DNA from: Sapria himalayana | Lineage: Eukaryota; Streptophyta; Magnoliopsida; Malpighiales; Rafflesiaceae | Reading direction: 5' to 3' | Length of the DNA: 64,000 nucleotides | NCBI GenBank assembly: GCA_029783825.1 | Contig: JAREIK010001332.1 | Coordinates: 4,297,242 to 4,361,241 of the forward strand | In this document: piece after piece, positions 1 to 12,800 of the stretch | Position numbering within the stretch: position 1 is the first letter of the stretch | Layout: each line of letters opens with the position of its first letter | Position numbers and translations under genes: made by a program | Notes under the pieces: model-generated | The model's input: only the letters and a program-made list of their open reading frames with translations | Databases searched by the model: none | Told to the model about the DNA's origin: nothing

Positions 1-926
1 AGTTTAATAATAATTTCACAAAATTATAGCTCTGATGGATTATAATAAATAATATCGAAATCGAATAATTTTTATGTGAAATATAATACTTGAGAAAATT
101 GTTGAGATGAAGAAGAGAGAAAAGTCTTGTAAAATCATAATATTTTTCATTTTATGACTTAATTACCTTCAAGATCATATAAAGTAATTTGTGCATCTAT
201 TTTAGGTCAAAACTTTATATAATTAGTCATGATAATATTCATAAGTCACGACTCTACTATCTTGTTAACACAATTATTTCATTGTGCAATACATATTTGT
301 TGGCTATAAAACTTTATTGAAGTCACAATTATACTAGCTTGACAATATTTTAATGGTTACGATATTAATTTTATGTCATAGTAGCCAATTATCTCACTAG
401 AGCTAAAAGTTATGTTATTCTCTAGCACCTCAATTTTCTCTTAGCATGCCAACAAATACTAAGGCAAAAGTTATGATAATTCTTGGGGATCACAACTTTT
501 GGCTACAGAAAATATTTACTCAAATCATGACTATTTCCAAAGTTATGACTTTTTGCTCTAAAAAATGCCAAATCATCGACCATTCCCATTACCATGACTT
601 TGGGTTACAAAAATAAAATGTACAAGCTAGAGCTATTCCCAATGCTATGCATTCGTATTATAGTAAGGAAATTCATGAGATGTGACCATTTTTAGTGTAG
701 TGAATTTATGTTATAATGGATAAATGCATAAGTCATGATCATTCCTAGCATCATGACAATCTAATAAAAGAAAGAGTCTGATGAATTACTTTTATTAGTG
801 TTTTGAATTTTGTTATATAGAGGCAAGATTAAAGTAATGACCATTTTTCCAATGACATGATTTCCCACTTAAATACTCACCCAAACATATGATGATACAA
901 GTGAGATTCTTACCTAAATAGAGGGA
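1..926. other. AT-rich stretch without a recognised gene
   Basis: No coding homology is visible on either strand. The sequence carries scattered variants of a TCATGAC / CATGACTTT motif that also recur at 2.5-3.6 kb and in the Athila-like LTRs near 35.4-35.9 and 41.0-41.6 kb. It may therefore be an old LTR fragment of that family, but this was judged by eye only. Confidence 0.3.
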
Positions 927-1200
927 GTGAGGGAGGGAGAAAAAGAGTGGGAGAGAGAGAGAGAGAAAGAGGGAGGGAGAGAGAGGGGGGGGGGGGGGGG
1001 GGGGGGGGGAGAAATGGAGAGAGAGAAAGAGAAGGAGAGAGAGAGGGAGAGGGAGATAGAGAGAGAGGAGGAGGAGAGAGAGAGAGGAGGAGGAGAGAGA
1101 GAGAGAGGAGGGAGAGAGTGAGAAGGGAGAGGAAGGGAGAGAGAGGGAGGAAGAGAGAGGAAGATAGAGATAAAGTGGGAGGGAGAGGGAGAGAGTGTGT
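927..1200. repeat. GA-rich low-complexity tract with an uninterrupted G run
   Basis: The plus strand is a purine tract made of GA, GGA and GAAA units. It contains a run of 25 consecutive G at 985-1009. Overlapping open frames on both strands only translate this simple repeat (Glu/Arg/Gly on plus, Ser/Leu/Pro on minus) and are not genes. Confidence 0.9.
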
Positions 1201-1430
1201 GTTTGAAAGGGGGAAACAGAGTGTGTCTCGTCAATTAATTTTATTGGTTAGACATATTCCAAATGCTTGTTAATGAGAGTGTCTTGTTAACTAACTAAGT
1301 TCCATAAATGCATTGATTGTACAAATAGTAAAATAGACTTTTATTTAGATATTGATCCCACGTGGATTATGTCGGTTGTTCAGTTATCCAACGACGAGAT
1401 AATCAATTTTTACAAAATAGGTATTTAGAT

Positions 1431-2083
1431 TGTTAGACAATCTTAGGTCCATAGTCTATTCATATAATCTATGTAATGATATTTAAGTTGCTCACTTTAT
1501 AGTATGTTGAACCCAGATTGAAGATTGAGGTGTTGTGCAATGACTCCTTATTCTAACAGGATACAAAGTAGCTTTTAGCATTGAGCCCATCCCAATGGTA
1601 GCAACCTCATAGCTATCCCCTTGGTACTTTACCATCAAGATAATAATTCATATATGCTCAAGAGTCATTCACAATTCCATATTATTTAGACAACTTCATC
1701 AAATATTCTTGATGGTTAATTCATATGCACACTTTTATTCTCCGGCCTCAAACATCATAAAAACTAAAGATTAATATGTTATGTAAGTATTTATACTTTT
1801 GACATTCTAAGTGTCATACTAGCATAATTAACATATGTTTCTCTCAAGTTTCATTAGTGGAAACTATACAAGTAAAAGTAATTCACAAGAGTGGTTATTA
1901 CCTTATGAGTCACAACATACTAGTACATATCTTGAGAATTTCCTATCACTATCCTTCTTGGTAACAATGCGACCCTCACACTAAAAGTGAACTTCCTGGA
2001 AGATTATTTTATATAATATTTATTCCAATCAAGAACTATTTCTTTTAAGATGTGTATAATAGATTGATATGTAAAATAATTCA
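1431..2083 (-). mobile_element. LTR-like repeat, copy a (partner at 15,436-16,069)
   Basis: This segment starts TGTTAGACAATCTTAGGTCC and aligns by eye over its whole length with 15,436-16,069. Shared landmarks include GATATTTAAGTTGCTCA, the ATTGAGCCCA block, TATGCTCAAGAGTCAT and a common end near ATTCA. A TG start and CA-like end in two same-strand copies suggests the LTRs of one retrotransposon. The gag-like reading frames beside the 15.4 kb copy run on the minus strand, so the element is probably minus-oriented and this copy would be its 3' LTR. No matching 5-bp target duplication was found. Confidence 0.5.
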
Positions 2084-3950
2084 TACTTTCAACTTCATAA
2101 GCATCATCTCATGATGATTGATATACATCATAGTTAGAAAGGATGTTACTTCATTTCTATCATATATGCTAGTGAGCTTTATGATTTATATATCATCATC
2201 GACCATGATCATTTCATACAAGCCTACTAGTAATCAAAACCTTAATTCAAATTATATTTAATCACTATTCATCAATATTTATAACATAAAATAAATAAAA
2301 CAAATTCATTTATTAATTAAAAACCAAATTCACATCACATATCTCTTTTTACACAAACCCTAGATCCATGCTAGTTTTGTATAAATTTTTGAATCCACTA
2401 TAGAGATGATGTGTTTGAGAGTCGAACCTTCAATGCTAGGGATAAACATTTATCTTGCTTCACTAACTTAGTTGTGGAACTCCTAGGGATTGTAAAATTT
2501 TTCCCTAGTATTTGGTAGTTACCATGACTTGGCTTCTTACATGAGGGAGAAGAAATGAAATATGAGAAAGTTGCTTTAGAATTTCTCTATCTTCCACACT
2601 TATAATTTTGGTGACCTTTCATTACTCTAAGTAGCAAGTCGAAACTTTCAAAAGAAGGACACAACTTTGGCCTTCAACACTTTGGATCAATCTATTGATT
2701 TCAGTAACACAATGTCATGGCTTTGGCATCTACCATGGCATGGGACTAATCTATTTGCTACACAAATTCACAAAGTTATGAAGTTGTCTGTTATGGCTTC
2801 ATGCCTTTATCATCTTGTCATCCATAAAGGGTTGTAGTGCTGAGACATCACCATAGCATGATGAATGACTTTTCATTTTATTATATAGCCATGGTGTTGT
2901 GTAGAAGCTATGACATATAAATAATCTTTCTTGAGTTTTATGTGGCCATAGTAGTGAGAAATAGCCATGTCACTGGGAATGTCTCTCATGTGTTAGCCAC
3001 GGTTGCGGCATTGAGAATCAACCACAACACACAATTTTCTCTTCATATCTTTCAAGTATCCATGATGATGTGGATTGCAGCAACACTAGTATTATTTTCT
3101 CTCATATACCATTTTGTTACTGTACTATGAGGATGTCATGATACTGCCAATTAGCTTGAGGATACATGTCATGACTATGCTTTTCTTTGAGGATAAGAGT
3201 CAGTACCTTGAAAATGATTATACTCAAGTAATGTCTTCTTTAATATTTGTGTCCCAAAAGTTATGGTTTTGAATAATTACCTTAGTTTTTCCCTAAGTAG
3301 TTGTAGCTCTTTTATTTTTTATAGCTCAAAAGTTGTGGCTTTATAAAAAGGCCTCCACTATCACTTGAAACTATCGAGCCATATTAAAAATGAAGTCACT
3401 AAGTATGTTTGTAACTCCATCATAATATCACAGTCCTCTATTTTGTTGTGATACTTGCCCTTAGTTATAACCTTGAGTATTAGTAAGGTATTTGGTTGAT
3501 GTGATGAAAAATTAATATCATAGTTATTTAAATTAATTTTTAGTGATAAGTATGTTTTTAACTTCATCATAATATCACAATCACTAAGAATGTATCATAT
3601 AGTAGAAAGAGTATACTAATGGGTTAGTAGGGCCATGACATATAAAAATTGCTTTGACCAATTAGATATAATTTTGGCTAATAATAGATGTCAAAGCTAT
3701 ATGAGACTCAATAATTTACCTCTTCTGCTAAACACTTGCAAAATATATTGATTTCATGATTATTCATCAAAACTCACTAAAATGGCAATGTCATGAAATC
3801 AACTCATCATATCTATATTTTCATGTTGATATATATTTATAAGTCAATAAAATACATTAGAATGTCCAATATTTTGAATATCAAACAAATTCACATACTA
3901 AAAAAATTATTCATCCTCAAGTAATAACTTTCTCCTCAAAAAAAAAAAAG
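2084..3950. other. Unassigned AT-rich sequence inside the putative 1.4-16 kb element
   Basis: No domain could be recognised. Between about 2,480 and 3,620 the sequence is dense in CATGACTTTG / TCATGACA / GCCATGG variants resembling the Athila-like LTRs further right. A 62-codon open frame at 2,942-3,130 has no family resemblance and is probably chance. Confidence 0.3.
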
Positions 3951-4870
3951 GAAAAACATAATCAAATATCTTAAATCAATTCGATAGAATGGAAACATCA
4001 TCACAATATATGAATATATAATAAAAATATAAATTAAGGAAGTGATGGAGGTGGCAGGTATGATTTCTATTTAGGTTCATATTTATTAAAGGTGAAATAT
4101 GAGATCAAGTACTCAAATGATTATAGAGAAATGGATGACCTTTCTAAATCTCCTCTCTATAAGACATTCAATATCTTTGCCAAAATATTATAAAGAGTTG
4201 CTTATTTATACCCAATTAAATTTAGACTACCTTCAAAATATCTCATTGTAAAATACAAGTCTTTTTAATTTGTATTGTATGTTTCTATTTCTCTCATCCA
4301 TTGATACTTCCTATATGTTATTTCATTTTCATTCACTTTGTCTATTTCTTTCATTTTCATTCACTTTGTCTATTTCTTTCATTTTCATTCACTTTGTCTA
4401 TTTCTTTTATTTCTCTTTTAAAATCTTTAATTACCTCCTTGTACAAAATTCCAAAAGTTTGTAGACTTGATCTTTAAAATTTTCTTACATTGTGATAAAA
4501 ACTAGCTCTTTTTGATAGAGATATTTTTTTAACATCACTTCAATCTTTCCAACCTCTTATGTTACTTCTATGCATAGAGAATGAATCTTGCTTTTCAGCT
4601 CTTCCTTAATTTGCTCTATACTCTGCTATAAATTTTCATTAATATGCAAAATATCTTTAAACAAACTATTTCACCATATATAGCTAAGGAATGCTCAAAG
4701 CGGGCTAGTTCACCTTCTCACTTTTCTCACCTTCTTTCCATCTCTTGTGTCATCCATGGTGAAGGATGAGCCTCCTTCCTAAATTGTGGCCAGTTCTTCC
4801 CAACCAAGCATCACAAAGTAATAAGAAAAATAAAAATTTGTTGGCCAAAAAATTCACCATCAAGAAATCC
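3951..4870 (-). other. Possible degenerate gag-like coiled-coil remnant
   Basis: On the minus strand, broken frames are rich in Lys, Glu and Asn, including a Lys/Glu-rich stretch over the 28-bp tandem repeat at 4,324-4,407. This resembles the charged coiled-coil frames at 13.9-14.5 kb, so it may be internal sequence of the same LTR element. No diagnostic motif is present and the call is weak. Confidence 0.2.
4324..4407. repeat. 28-bp tandem repeat, three units
   Basis: Three nearly identical 28-bp units begin at 4,324, 4,352 and 4,380, each starting CATTTTCATTCACTTTGTCT. The period is not a multiple of three, so each unit shifts frame. The repeat looks like simple slippage or unequal exchange and not coding expansion. 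Confidence 0.85.
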
Positions 4871-4878
4871 AAGAATTG

Positions 4879-5364
4879 ATTTCTCCTAGAGGTGTCAAAT
4901 GGGCTAGATGGCCCAGACACTACATGTGGCCCAGCCTGATTCTTTCGTGTCTGGCTCTACATAATTTGGAACCGTACCTTAGGCCAAGCTATGCCACCCT
5001 TTGGCATAGTTCATGTTGTGCTAGGCCAACAATAGTCATGCCTCGCACTAGGGCAGGCATGACCCATGTGCTAGGCTTTGCAACATAGTAAACTGCTTGG
5101 GTGACCACATGAAGGGGATCCCGTTAGGTGGTCACCTGGAAAAAAATATACTACCAAAACTTGTGGCGGTCCATTTTTTTTTAAATTTGGCCACATGGCC
5201 TATTTTTTTTCTGATTTTCCCCTCTTCACCATGCCCACTGTGGGCACAGCCATGCACTTTGCCATGCCCACTGTGCCATGCTGGGCTGGTGGACCTTGTA
5301 CCATGCTGAGAAAAAACAAGTCATGCCGACATGACATGACCCATTTGACACCTCTAATTTCTCC
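4879..5364. mobile_element. Non-autonomous hAT element, copy 1, with 8-bp target duplication
   Basis: The element proper is 4,887-5,356 (470 bp). It begins TAGAGGTGTCAAATGGGC and ends in the inverted counterpart TTGACACCTCTA. It is flanked by a perfect 8-bp direct repeat ATTTCTCC (4,879-4,886 and 5,357-5,364), the hallmark of hAT transposition. The interior is GC-rich compared with its surroundings and full of GGCC/GGCA/TGCC palindromic units, with no transposase frame. It belongs to the same family as 13,498-13,861 and 45,876-46,394. Confidence 0.93.
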
Positions 5365-5932
5365 AAAAAAAATTTCACAACAAAATGGTATCCAATGATG
5401 ATAACATATAACAGAATAATCATAGAAATATTAGAGAATAAATAATATAAATGAACTATGAAATATAACCTAACTTTACTCATCTTTATAAATTCTCCCC
5501 TCATAAAATATCAATTCGTCAATTCATACTCTTTAAAGTCATCATCCATGAGCCATTTTTATTCATCAATAATTTAGTAATAATTAACAAATTTATTTGC
5601 TTATGAAAGAATTTTAAATCTAAGTTATCTATAGCTCCCAAAAATCCAAGCATCTCATAAATGATTCCCCTATCCAAAAAAACTCAAATCTCTCTCAATT
5701 TAAATTTTTTAATTTTTTAATAATTTTTTAATTTTTTTATAATTTTTTTAATTTTTTCAATTTTTTGTATTTTTTGAATATTTAATTTTAATTAATTTAT
5801 TTTTAATTACTTTTTTAAAATTCATTTATTTATTTATTTATTTTTGAACTCAGTAAATCGACTTCTAGAGCTTGCCGGAGAAATTTCCAACGAGCTTCCA
5901 GCAAACTTTCGGGAGCACATTCAGAGGCCTTA
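5365..5932. other. AT-rich spacer with a long A/T homopolymer block
   Basis: No gene is seen. Between about 5,695 and 5,850 the sequence consists of T-runs separated by AATT, plus a short ATTT tandem at 5,824-5,843. A less AT-rich segment at about 5,850-5,930 has no recognisable coding content. Confidence 0.5.
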
Positions 5933-6266
5933 GAGCATCTCCATCCAACTAGCTATTTATTCACTCTTAGCTAATTTAGCTAGCCAAACACAAAAAAATC
6001 CTATTCAACTCATTTTTTATTTCACTCTCTATTTTTTAGTTTACTCAAATGGCTCAAAGAGATTTGAGCTCTCTAAATTGTCTCTCTCCCTTTTTTTCTC
6101 TCTATCTCCCTCTATATATGTTTTAACTTTTTTAAAATTATTAGAAGTTGGTATAAAATAGAAAGTGTGGTTGGAGTGTATTCTAAAAACTTGCGAGCTA
6201 AATTAGTGAATTTAATATTTACATATATTTTGAGTACTATTTTGTTAAGTGTGGTTGGAGATACTC
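5933..6266 (-). mobile_element. Harbinger/Tourist-like MITE, copy 1
   Basis: The element runs from GAGCATCTCCATCC to GGTTGGAGATACTC, giving inverted ends of the GAGCATCTCCAACC type. A TTA precedes it (5,930-5,932) and TTG follows, compatible with a decayed 3-bp TTA/TAA duplication. Its reverse complement aligns closely with 55,374-55,612, sharing CACACTTAACAAAATAG and TCAAAATATAT. The two copies are therefore one family in opposite orientations. No coding capacity is seen. Confidence 0.8.
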
Positions 6267-7020
6267 TTGGTATTGATGGATTTCTTCGAAATATGGAAAG
6301 TAGCATGGCATTGAAATAAATTCAATTATATATAAATGTTTTGGTGTAATTTGTTAAAAAGTACCTGTCGTGGCCACCAGCGGTGGTGTTTTTTTTTGGG
6401 TGAAAATCTAGAATGCTAATTCTATAATTTTTTTTTTAAAAAAAAATTAGATATTCTTAACAGCGCTGTCAAAAGCTTTCTAACTGTATTACTTTTTTTA
6501 ATTTGTGGGCAATTTTTTTTTTCTAGTAGCAGATGTGGTGATGATTAGTACCGTCGTCGGTTGCGGCACCGACGGTGCCAAGTGTCGACAATGGCTGCTC
6601 GGGCAGGTGCACAGTCGGTTTGTGAATGGTCGAACCGGGGAGTGTTTCTAGGCTGATTGGATGGGCTAAAAAGGGCGACCCGTTACTGTACAAGGCCAAC
6701 AAGCCTTCTTTGTTAGTGAAAGTTAACCCATGTTTTCGGCACATTGGCATTTATTTAGGCCCAAAAGTCCCATAGATACACATTTTTGGAGGTATTTTGA
6801 GCCATTGATTTCATTTTTAGCATTATCTTTGTGAGTTTCTACCTTCTTTAGTGTTTTTTTTTGTGCGTGGAACATTTATTTATAATTTTTTTAGTTCTAT
6901 TACCTCTGTTTATTTTATGTTATGAACTATTTGTCCATGTGGAGACGTGGGGATAATGCCAATGGATGGTGAGGGTTGGTTTTTGACCCCCACATCATTA
7001 AGAGTGTTCTTTAAGAGCCT
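6267..7020. other. Unassigned sequence upstream of the LINE, possibly its 5' region
   Basis: Composition becomes clearly richer in GC from about 6,530 to 6,770 than in the flanks, as in the LINE that follows. Frames are short and no domain is recognisable. It could be LINE 5' untranslated or N-terminal sequence, but the LINE 5' boundary cannot be placed. Confidence 0.3.
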
Positions 7021-8340
7021 ATGAGATGTAGAACGGGTTCTCCTGGTAAGAGTGCCACATTTACTAGGAGTTCTCCTATGCGTACTACCGAGGTGGTGAG
7101 GCTCACTTCTACCAGGCGGGGCAGATGCATAGTCTTCGACTCGCTCACCCTAGTAAGCATGTTGAGGAAGAATTATATGATTGATATTGGAGCAGGGGGC
7201 CATATGACCACTCCAATTAAGGAAAGATCATATACTTATGTGGTTAGGGGCATGGGAGAGGGAGCTGAGCCATGGGGTGATGTTAAGCGGGTTCATCGGT
7301 CGGGCAAACTTTTCGAGCTGCTGACACGGACATGGAGGTATAGGACAACCATTTTACGTTTAATAGTATCTAGCACGAGAGCATACGAGTCGAGGCTCCA
7401 CCTCGCTACAAAGATAACTCAAGAGTAGAAAAGGCAAAAAAAAGGATGATTTTTGATAGATTGGGCTGATTTTAGATGAATAGTGGGCTAGTGGTCACTC
7501 TAAGGGATGGGCGCCCTGGATTATTCATCACGAGGGAGGAAATTATGGCCAGGAGCCGGTTGTACTCATTCATCCTCATATGGAAGGCTTCGAATAAAAA
7601 TATCTGACTTTCAGAAATTAAAAGTTTCCTAAAGGCAAAAACAAACTTAAAAAAGTGGATTTTGAGATGTGTCATATTGAAGCAAGACATGTATTGATCT
7701 AATTTTCACATGAGTTAGATTATACATGGATTTGGCCGAGGTGGGTGCTTCATATCAATTTGATGGCGATTAGACTTTTGAAGTGGATGCCAAAGTTTAG
7801 TCTCCTTAGGCAGAGTTCGATTGTCATGATTTGAGTAAAGTTTTCTTTCTTGCAAATTCACCTCTGTGATGCCTAGAGATTACATATGCTGGCGAGCTTG
7901 ATGGATGACCACTACATATTATTGGCATGATTGATCATATTTTACTGGCATCTACCTCACTTAGAGTATTGGTTGAGGTAAAAGTTACCAAGGAATTGAT
8001 CAATAATTTATGGATAAGATTAGAGGATGATGGATTCTGGCTGAGAGTGAGACATTTGGGACATCCCAAATACTTTTCCTACTACTAAAAGGTGGATCAT
8101 TCAATTGAGACATGCTATTTTAGGGGATCGAGCCATCAGAGACCCCAAGTGAGTAGAGGGCAGAAGATGAGCACGAATGAGCGGAGAGAGAGACCCACTG
8201 TTGGCAAGCCTAGGCCTACTATCAAACAGGTATGGATGTCCATAACTCAGAGGAGAGAGACGCCTGTGGGGGAAGTGGCCGAGACCAGGTTTCCCAGGAT
8301 GGAGATGAGGAGGAGGAGAGCTCCCAAAACATGAGAGCAA
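7021..8340 (+). pseudogene. LINE ORF1 relic: DUF4283 domain plus zinc knuckle
   Basis: ORF1 proteins of plant L1 elements bind element RNA and carry a DUF4283 domain followed by a CCHC-type knuckle. Here, frames shift repeatedly but the family pattern is followed: RPGLFITREEIMARSRLYSF near 7,511, HVLI-FSHELDYTWIWPRWV near 7,690-7,745, then VLVEVKVTKELINNLWIRLE near 7,965-8,025. A decayed knuckle reads KVDHSIETCYF at about 8,089-8,121. At least four frameshifts and several stops separate these blocks. The 135-codon open frame at 7,021-7,428 may be part of the N-terminal region. The downstream Arg/Glu-rich frame to 8,334 fits the variable tail after the knuckle. Confidence 0.7.
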
Positions 8341-9566
8341 CCTATTGGCGTGTCGAATAGGTTCCAGAACCTATCACCATAGGTAGAAGAGGATGCACTT
8401 ATCACGGAGATGTCCAGCATGACTAGGTCCTAGATGGAGAGTGAGGTAAGAGAGGATTCACACCCTAATGAGGAGACCATTCAGATAGAGCTGGAGTTTC
8501 CCCCACATCTGTCGGATAGCTCCCATGAGGATCATGAGGATTCATGAGCAGGGGAGGTGCCAGCTCAGGGGTTGGTCTACACCCTAGTGATGTCTTTGGA
8601 TAGTTTAACTAAGGTCCATGAGATCATAATAGTAGAGAATGCGAGACTCACTTTGTGGGATAGCCCGATGCCTCTCAGAAGACATAGAAGAGTATTGAGA
8701 GGATGTGAGTCTAGAGGAGTTTCAGCATAAATTAGAAAGACCCACGCATTCATGGTATGGTGCCTCAGAGGATAGCGAGGCATTGCGAGTAGACGACTGC
8801 TAGAGCTCCATGCCATTGTTGCATGGCAAAGTAGATGAGCATTGTGCCTCCCACAAGTCACTGAGAGTAGGCATTCGACAACATAAGGCAGTGAGGAAGG
8901 GTTAAGGAAGGGAGCTAGGTTCAAGCTCATAACTTCCAAGCCCCCTCGTAAGAGGAAGCACACGACCAAGGGAGCAGAGATGGAGTAGGCTGAGTCGTAG
9001 AGCCCTGAGCAATATCCAATTACCACAACAAATGTGCATTGGACATCTCCACGGTTGTTTGTCGTGGTAAGCAGGCAGCCGACATGGGGAGGAAGGTAAG
9101 AGGGTGAGAGGAGGAGAGGTAGGTACTAGGTCTAGGCACCTAAACCCCCACTAATGGAGGGAGCATCCCACTAGTGGGGAGCCTAGGTCTCATAGTAGGA
9201 TCTGTGGTGAACCAGGTTCGTAGCATTCTTACCACCCCTCGATATCACACCACTTTGTATTGTCTTTGATGAGGTGGTAGTATGGGTTGACATGACATCT
9301 CTCCCCCGAGACCATAGTCGAGCGGTGGAGATCTTAGTAGACAGAGGGAATGAAACTCTTCTCGAACAATATGTGAAAGGACTAGATATGGAGACGCTAG
9401 TACGTGAGATTTAATTGGAGGTCTAGATTACTCCTAGTAAACACAAACCCTCAAGGACATCTATATTGGTGATAAGAAGGGAGGAGATAGAGAAGAGGAC
9501 AAGGAGGATAGAGTCACATAAGGCATACGATGATGCCGCAAGTAGAAAGTACTATGCTTCATTATG
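8341..9566 (+). other. LINE ORF1 tail and inter-ORF region, degenerate
   Basis: The sequence keeps the moderately GC-rich, purine-rich composition of the flanking LINE frames and shows no separate gene. A 149-codon open frame on the minus strand (8,577-9,026) is antisense to LINE-like sequence with no family resemblance. I take the region as the C-terminal part of ORF1 and the ORF1-ORF2 junction. Confidence 0.5.
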
Positions 9567-12500
9567 ATGATTCCCATGTGGAACATCATAGGCTTAGCGA
9601 AGTCAAATACCTTAAAGAGAGTCTGGAAGTTGTGCAAAATCTATAAGGTTGTGATTTTGGTAACTATCGAGACATTCCTTAATACCGATAGATTATAAGA
9701 ATTCAAAATAAAACTAAATTTCACTTTTGCCTAGAACAATCCAAACAATAAAATTTTGATTTTTTAGAACAAATAGATGAAAATAGAGATTCTTCATGAT
9801 GAGCTACAGGCTATACACATAGGCATGCGGAGTGAGCTATAGAAGCATACTTATAGGGTCACCTTCGTATATGCCAGATGCAGCATTCCCAAGAGAAGAG
9901 AGATGTGAACACATATCCACAACTTTTTATAGGATGCTTTCCTACCAAGGTTAGTAGGAGACTTCAACACAGTCTCCAGTTGCGATGAGAAAACAAGAGG
10001 AAGACCCCCAAAACCGAGATCCTTGGAGAATTTTAATGAGTGTATGTTAGATAGTGGACTGGTGGATGTGAGATTTGAAGGATCTCAATTTACATAGACT
10101 GACATGTATATTTGGGCATGACTTGACAAAGTCCTGATTAATAATAAATGGAATGATAGATTTCATCACCGGAAGGTTAGCCACTTGAATAGAGCTATGT
10201 CAGATCTTTCCCCACTTTTTATCGAGTGGAGTATTGATATCATCCGGAGGAAGATGATGTTTAGATTTCAACACATGTGGGTGAAACACACAGATTTTCA
10301 TGAGTTTGTAAAAACAAACTGGAATTACCCCAACCAATGAGGTAGGATTTAAGAAATAGGTGCATATGCTATTTCGACTTGAAGTAGGGCCTCAAATCCT
10401 ACAACAAAAATATTTTTGGTGATATCTTCAAAAATATTAATAAGGCGGGGGACCGCGTCACAAAGTCAGATAGCAAATTGGATGCCAACAGGATGGAGGA
10501 GAATAAAGAAAATCTAGATGAGTCCAGAAGAAAATTGGATGACCTGCTTATGAATGAGGAGGTCTACTAGAAACAGAAGTCATCAGTCAAATGGCTCAGA
10601 GAGGATGACAAAAATAGGAAGTTCTTCCACTCATTGGTCAAGAATAGATTCACCAAGTCATATATCCATTAAATATAGACTAATGAGGAGCATCTATCGG
10701 CTAATAAGGAATATATTAGATAGTCATGAGTAGACTTCTATAGTAAGCTCATGATCAAGATGGAGGTGGAAGCAGACAGCTTGGACTACTTTCCCTAGGT
10801 AATTTCAATAGAAGAAGGCCATGAGCTATGTGGCCCTACATTAAAAAAAGTCAATGAAGAAATATACAGCATAAAATTAGATAGCATGCTGGGTACATGT
10901 GGCTTCTCTTCCTTCTTCTATAAATCTAGTTGGGACATTGTGAAGAAAAACATTTGGGAGGGCTATGTGAGCTTTTTCAATGGAAAGAAATTTCCAAAAT
11001 CATTTTGTAGTACCATGATTTCACTATACCCCAAAAAGGAGAACCCTTCGAGCTGGAAGGAAAATAAACCTTTTAGCCTCTGTAATATGTCATATAAAGT
11101 AATTTCAAAGATGTTGTCTATGAGAGTTAAGAAAGTACGCTGCAAGTGCATATTGAAGAACCAGTCGAGCTTCTTCCCGGAAAAAATATCTTGAATAATA
11201 TTTGTCTGGAACAAGATACGACCCACCTCATCTTGAAAGAGAATAGAGGCGGGAACATGATTATCAAACTAAACTCGGAGAAGACTTATGATAGGGTGGA
11301 CTGATCGTATCTAAGTAAGATATTAGCTTTGTTCGGATTCCCCGATGAGTGGGTAGGCATGATCGACTATTATCTAGCACATAACTAGTTTTCAATTATG
11401 ATTGACGAAGAAGCATCAGAGTTCTTTCAGTCATCTTGTGCTATTCAACAAGGCGACCCATTATCACCAACGTTATTCGTGCTAGCTGCTGAGTATTTCT
11501 CTAGAAGCATCAACGACCTCTAAGAGAAAGCACCTAAGAGTTAGCTTCCAATTAGGTAGCCGGGTATTAGTCATCCGCCTGACATATGTGGATGATACCT
11601 TCATCTTTACAAATGGACTAAGTAGCTCCATTAAAAAGGTAAAGGAGATGCTCGGGAGGTATGAGCATGTCTCTAGCTAGGCCATCAATTTCAAAAAGAG
11701 CAATTTATACTGTCAAGCAAAAACAAAACCTAGTAGGGTGGCAGAGCTCAAATGACATCTTGGGATGGAGAAACATGATCTGCCTATCACCTATCTAGGT
11801 TGCCCTTTAATTAAAGGTAATAGTAAGAGCATGTTCTACATTAATGTCCTCACTAAGTTCCAATCTCATATAGAAGGATGGTTCAATAAGCTTTTTGTCT
11901 AAGGGAGAAAAGATTGTGTTGATAAAACACGTGAGACTCACACTCATGGTGATCAAAATGATGGAGAGATGTATGTCTAAGTTCATATGAGATCATGAGA
12001 AAGGATTGAAATATTTTAGATGGATGAGATGGAAAAATCTTTGCAAGCCAAGAGAAGAAGGGGACATGGGGTTCTAAAATATTTCTAATATCTTAAGAGT
12101 GATGGAAATAAAGCTATGGTTGGATTTATGCACCAAACATACCCTCCTTAAAAGATTCCTAAGAGATAAGTATTGCAGAATGGGGTTGTTCGACACGAGG
12201 AAAAGATATATCAATATGCCAACATAGAGGAGAAGTAAGAAAGAAAGTGCAACGACGGAGGAGTACATCACCTAGGAGTTGGGTTCCGGCAATATATCAT
12301 TCTAGCATGATAAGTGGATGGAGTTAGAAAAGCTAAGCTTGTTTGGATTGATTGGTCCCCAAAAAATACTAGTCAAAGAGTTTTTAAAATGGGATGAATG
12401 AGACATCGACAAGCTTACTACATCTATCCCTCCTAGCATTGTGGAACAAATAAGGAAGATCAGGAGGGAACCGGTAAACAAACTGGTCTGTCTTCCGAAT

Positions 12501-12800
12501 AATGGTCCATTTACCTTCAAGTTAGCCTGTGATATATTTTACACTAGGGGCAACCCGACATCAGATCATACAGGCATATGGCATAAGCATATTCTGGTTA
12601 AAATTTTTTTTTTGGTTGGCACCTGGTGAATGATTTTATCCTAACAGATGATATATTAAAGAGGAAGAGTTTTCACATTGCATCCAAGTGTAGTAACTGC
12701 TTTTCCGAAAAGACATGTATGCACTTGATGCTTCACTACGAGACTTTGCATCATGTTTGGTGGGAATACTTCCCCTAACTGGATACCCTGAACATTATGA
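9567..12800 (+). pseudogene. LINE ORF2 relic: endonuclease, reverse transcriptase, zf-RVT
   Basis: ORF2 nicks target DNA and copies the element RNA. The endonuclease starts MIPMWNIIGLAKSNTLKRVW (9,567), matching the usual 'WNIRGL' opening. It continues through FVYARCSIPKRR and GDFNTV, then GRPPKPRSLENFNECMLDSG; the SDH catalytic site has become SDLSP. The reverse transcriptase has SLCNMSYKVISKMLSMRV (about 11,080), NSEKTYDRVD (about 11,270), QQGDPLSPTLFVLAAEYF (about 11,450) and an intact TYVDD active site (11,582-11,596). A zf-RVT-like block follows at 12,660-12,770. More than ten in-frame stops or frameshifts are present. Family order and motifs are convincing; activity is not possible. Confidence 0.88.

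Noticed and set aside
914..1273. Overlapping open frames on both strands of 64-108 codons
   Set aside because: They are pure translations of the GA/G low-complexity tract.
8577..9026. 149-codon minus-strand open frame
   Set aside because: It is antisense to the plus-strand LINE and has no recognisable domain.
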